Shown: one piece after another, positions 8,219 to 8,589 of the stretch
How positions within the stretch are numbered: the stretch's first letter is position 1
How the letters are laid out: each line of letters begins with the position of its first letter
From: Sedimentisphaerales bacterium
Lineage (GTDB): Bacteria > Planctomycetota > Phycisphaerae > Sedimentisphaerales > Anaerobacaceae
NCBI GenBank assembly: GCA_016933985.1
Contig: JAFGTU010000139.1
Location: forward strand, 1-8,589
Direction: 5' to 3'
DNA length: 8,589 nucleotides
Notes under the pieces: generated by a model
What the model was told of the DNA's origin: nothing
Databases searched by the model: none
The model's input: the letters and a program-made list of their open reading frames with translations, nothing else
Translations under genes and position numbers: made by a program

Positions 8219-8226
8219 TCTCCTTT
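8219..8226 (-). promoter_or_regulatory. Strong ribosome binding site of tatA
   Basis: On the minus strand this reads AAAGGAGA, 5 nt before the tatA ATG, and is the best Shine-Dalgarno in the window. It decides the tatA start. It abuts the structured leader, whose nearest hairpin begins 13 bases upstream. Confidence 0.85.
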
Positions 8227-8241
8227 TTTCAGCGCCGAGGT

Positions 8242-8305
8242 CCCTCCGCCGAGTATCGACGGGACCTTAAAAACGCCACCCGCCGAGCACCGGCGCTCGA
8301 CACCC
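8242..8305 (-). repeat. Structured leader repeat, copy B (proximal to tatA)
   Basis: Copy B matches copy A (8355-8420) exactly 113 bp away, with 35 of 43 identical positions without gaps in the main block and a shared CTCGACAC end. On the minus strand it folds as a first hairpin (8284-8299, CGAGC/GCTCG, 6-nt loop), a linker starting GCGGGTGGCG (8274-8283) and ending GGTC, then a second hairpin (8246-8262, seven pairs, loop TAC). In this copy alone the second hairpin can be extended or replaced by GGTCCC/GGGACC (8239-8244 with 8261-8266). Probably a structured RNA or intergenic repeat family; I do not recognise it as a known riboswitch. Confidence 0.75.
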
Positions 8306-8308
8306 ATA

Positions 8309-8348
8309 ACGGGCTTTTGAACGCCCGTCAGCTCACTTTTTTTGTTTT
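8309..8348 (+). terminator. Possible plus-strand terminator: hairpin with delayed T-run
   Basis: ACGGGC (8309-8314) and GCCCGT (8323-8328) form a perfect six-pair stem with an 8-nt loop. On the plus strand, T7-G-T4 follows (8337-8348), but only after an 8-nt spacer, which is longer than in a normal intrinsic terminator. On the minus strand, no T-run follows the stem. No plus-strand gene ends nearby, so this may instead be a spacer hairpin between the two leader repeats. Confidence 0.3.
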
Positions 8349-8354
8349 CGTGTA

Positions 8355-8420
8355 CGCTCCACCGAATATCGGCAGGACCATAATAGCGCCACCCGCCTAT
8401 ATCCGAATAGCTCGACACAC
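8355..8420 (-). repeat. Structured leader repeat, copy A (distal to tatA)
   Basis: Second copy of the leader element. On the minus strand it has a first hairpin of different sequence but equal placement (8397-8410, CTAT/ATAG, 6-nt loop), the same GCGGGTGGCG linker start (8387-8396) and the GGTC linker end. The second hairpin (8359-8375) has seven pairs and loop TAT. The outer GGTCCC/GGGACC pairing of copy B is absent here. As in copy B, an A-rich run follows on the minus strand. Confidence 0.75.
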
Positions 8421-8427
8421 ATTAAGG

Positions 8428-8456
8428 GATATACTGCCAAATCCCAATAATTTCAA
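8428..8456 (-). promoter_or_regulatory. Weak second promoter candidate for tatA
   Basis: On the minus strand, TTGAAA (8451-8456) is separated by exactly 17 bp from TATATC (8428-8433), a 9 of 12 match to the sigma70 consensus. Transcription would start near 8421, just before repeat copy A. A small inverted repeat, GGGAT/ATCCC (8426-8430 with 8441-8445), overlaps the -10 element and could be an operator. In an AT-rich stretch a chance match is quite possible. Confidence 0.4.
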
Positions 8457-8506
8457 CTAATTTCTTTCACGGAGCGCAACCTAAGCCGCGCCCCTAAAGC
8501 TCCGCC

Positions 8507-8535
8507 ATTATAACCACGCGCCGACGCCCTGTCAA
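8507..8535 (-). promoter_or_regulatory. Consensus sigma70 promoter facing tatA
   Basis: On the minus strand, TTGACA (8530-8535), a 17-bp spacer and TATAAT (8507-8512) match the sigma70 consensus at all 12 positions with optimal spacing. Transcription would start near 8500. It points to tatA about 290 bases away, with no other gene between, so it is the likely main tatA-tatC promoter. A promoter this strong in front of a long leader leaves room for control after initiation. Confidence 0.82.
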
Positions 8536-8569
8536 CGTCCAAAACAATTTTAATCGCCCCCCGTTTAGC

Positions 8570-8588
8570 CGTCGCCGCCACGGCGACG
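8570..8588. other. GC-rich hairpin at the right window edge
   Basis: CGTCGCCG (8570-8577) and CGGCGACG (8581-8588) form a perfect eight-pair stem with a 3-nt loop. No T-run follows on the minus strand. The plus-strand continuation is outside the window, so a terminator of the neighbouring locus cannot be judged. Confidence 0.5.
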
Positions 8589-8589
8589 C

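Larger units (their letters stand above)
8214..8589 (-). other. Gene-free upstream region and leader of tatA
   Basis: About 376 bases carry no credible coding region. The one open frame crossing it on the minus strand (about 8035-8418) runs through tatA in another frame and is spurious. Reading towards tatA, the region contains a GC-rich hairpin at the window edge, a consensus promoter, a weaker second promoter, structured repeat copy A, a hairpin with a T-run on the opposite strand, structured repeat copy B, and the tatA ribosome site. A transcript from the stronger promoter would have a leader of roughly 290 nt, long for a tat operon. Confidence 0.7.

Noticed and set aside
8035..8418. Minus-strand frame of 127 codons running from the leader into tatA
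   Set aside because: It overlaps tatA in another frame, and its N-terminal half is just a translation of the two RNA-like repeats.
8207..8589. Known riboswitch (cobalamin, c-di-GMP, SAM) in the tatA leader
   Set aside because: None of the conserved core sequences I know for these classes could be found on either strand.

Overview
The window reads as part of a chromosome from a moderately GC-rich, free-living bacterium. It carries no phage, transposase, CRISPR, tRNA or rRNA signal. The Fe-S-rich archaeal-style glutamate synthase parts, the beta-CASP hydrolase and the TatA/TatC pair would suit an anaerobic or sediment bacterium. My best guess is Planctomycetota (Phycisphaerae-like); this is inference from the style of the proteins, not proof.

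Layout. Bases 1-5430 hold two co-oriented genes 33 bp apart, very probably one operon that starts left of the window. The first (1-2778, N-terminus cut by the window edge) is an Fe-S flavoprotein with two tandem units, each made of a ferredoxin-type cysteine cluster, a glutamate-synthase-type FMN barrel and a four-cysteine motif. Only the second barrel keeps the recognisable active-site loops. The second gene (2812-5430) fuses a class II glutamine amidotransferase domain to a GXGXG beta-helix domain. Together they supply all the domains of a glutamate synthase large subunit, divided differently from the standard single-chain GltB. The likely joint task is glutamine-dependent glutamate formation, or a related amido-transfer to a keto acid, with electrons arriving through Fe-S centres.

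Bases 5431-5614 form an intergenic region with a very good sigma70-type promoter (5548-5576). It drives a beta-CASP metallo-beta-lactamase hydrolase of the CPSF-73/RNase type (5615-7021). A convergent gap (7022-7087) follows, then tatC (7088-7897) and tatA (7944-8213), both on the minus strand and read in the order tatA-tatC.

Bases 8214-8589 hold no credible gene but much structure. There is a consensus sigma70 promoter facing tatA (8507-8535), a weaker second promoter candidate, and a leader of roughly 290 nt containing two copies, 113 bp apart, of an imperfect repeat. Each copy folds as two hairpins around a conserved linker. The substitutions in one stem keep pairing only if the RNA is made from the minus strand, the tat strand. 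This two-copy RNA-like element is the most novel thing I see here. The tandem Fe-S/FMN architecture is second.
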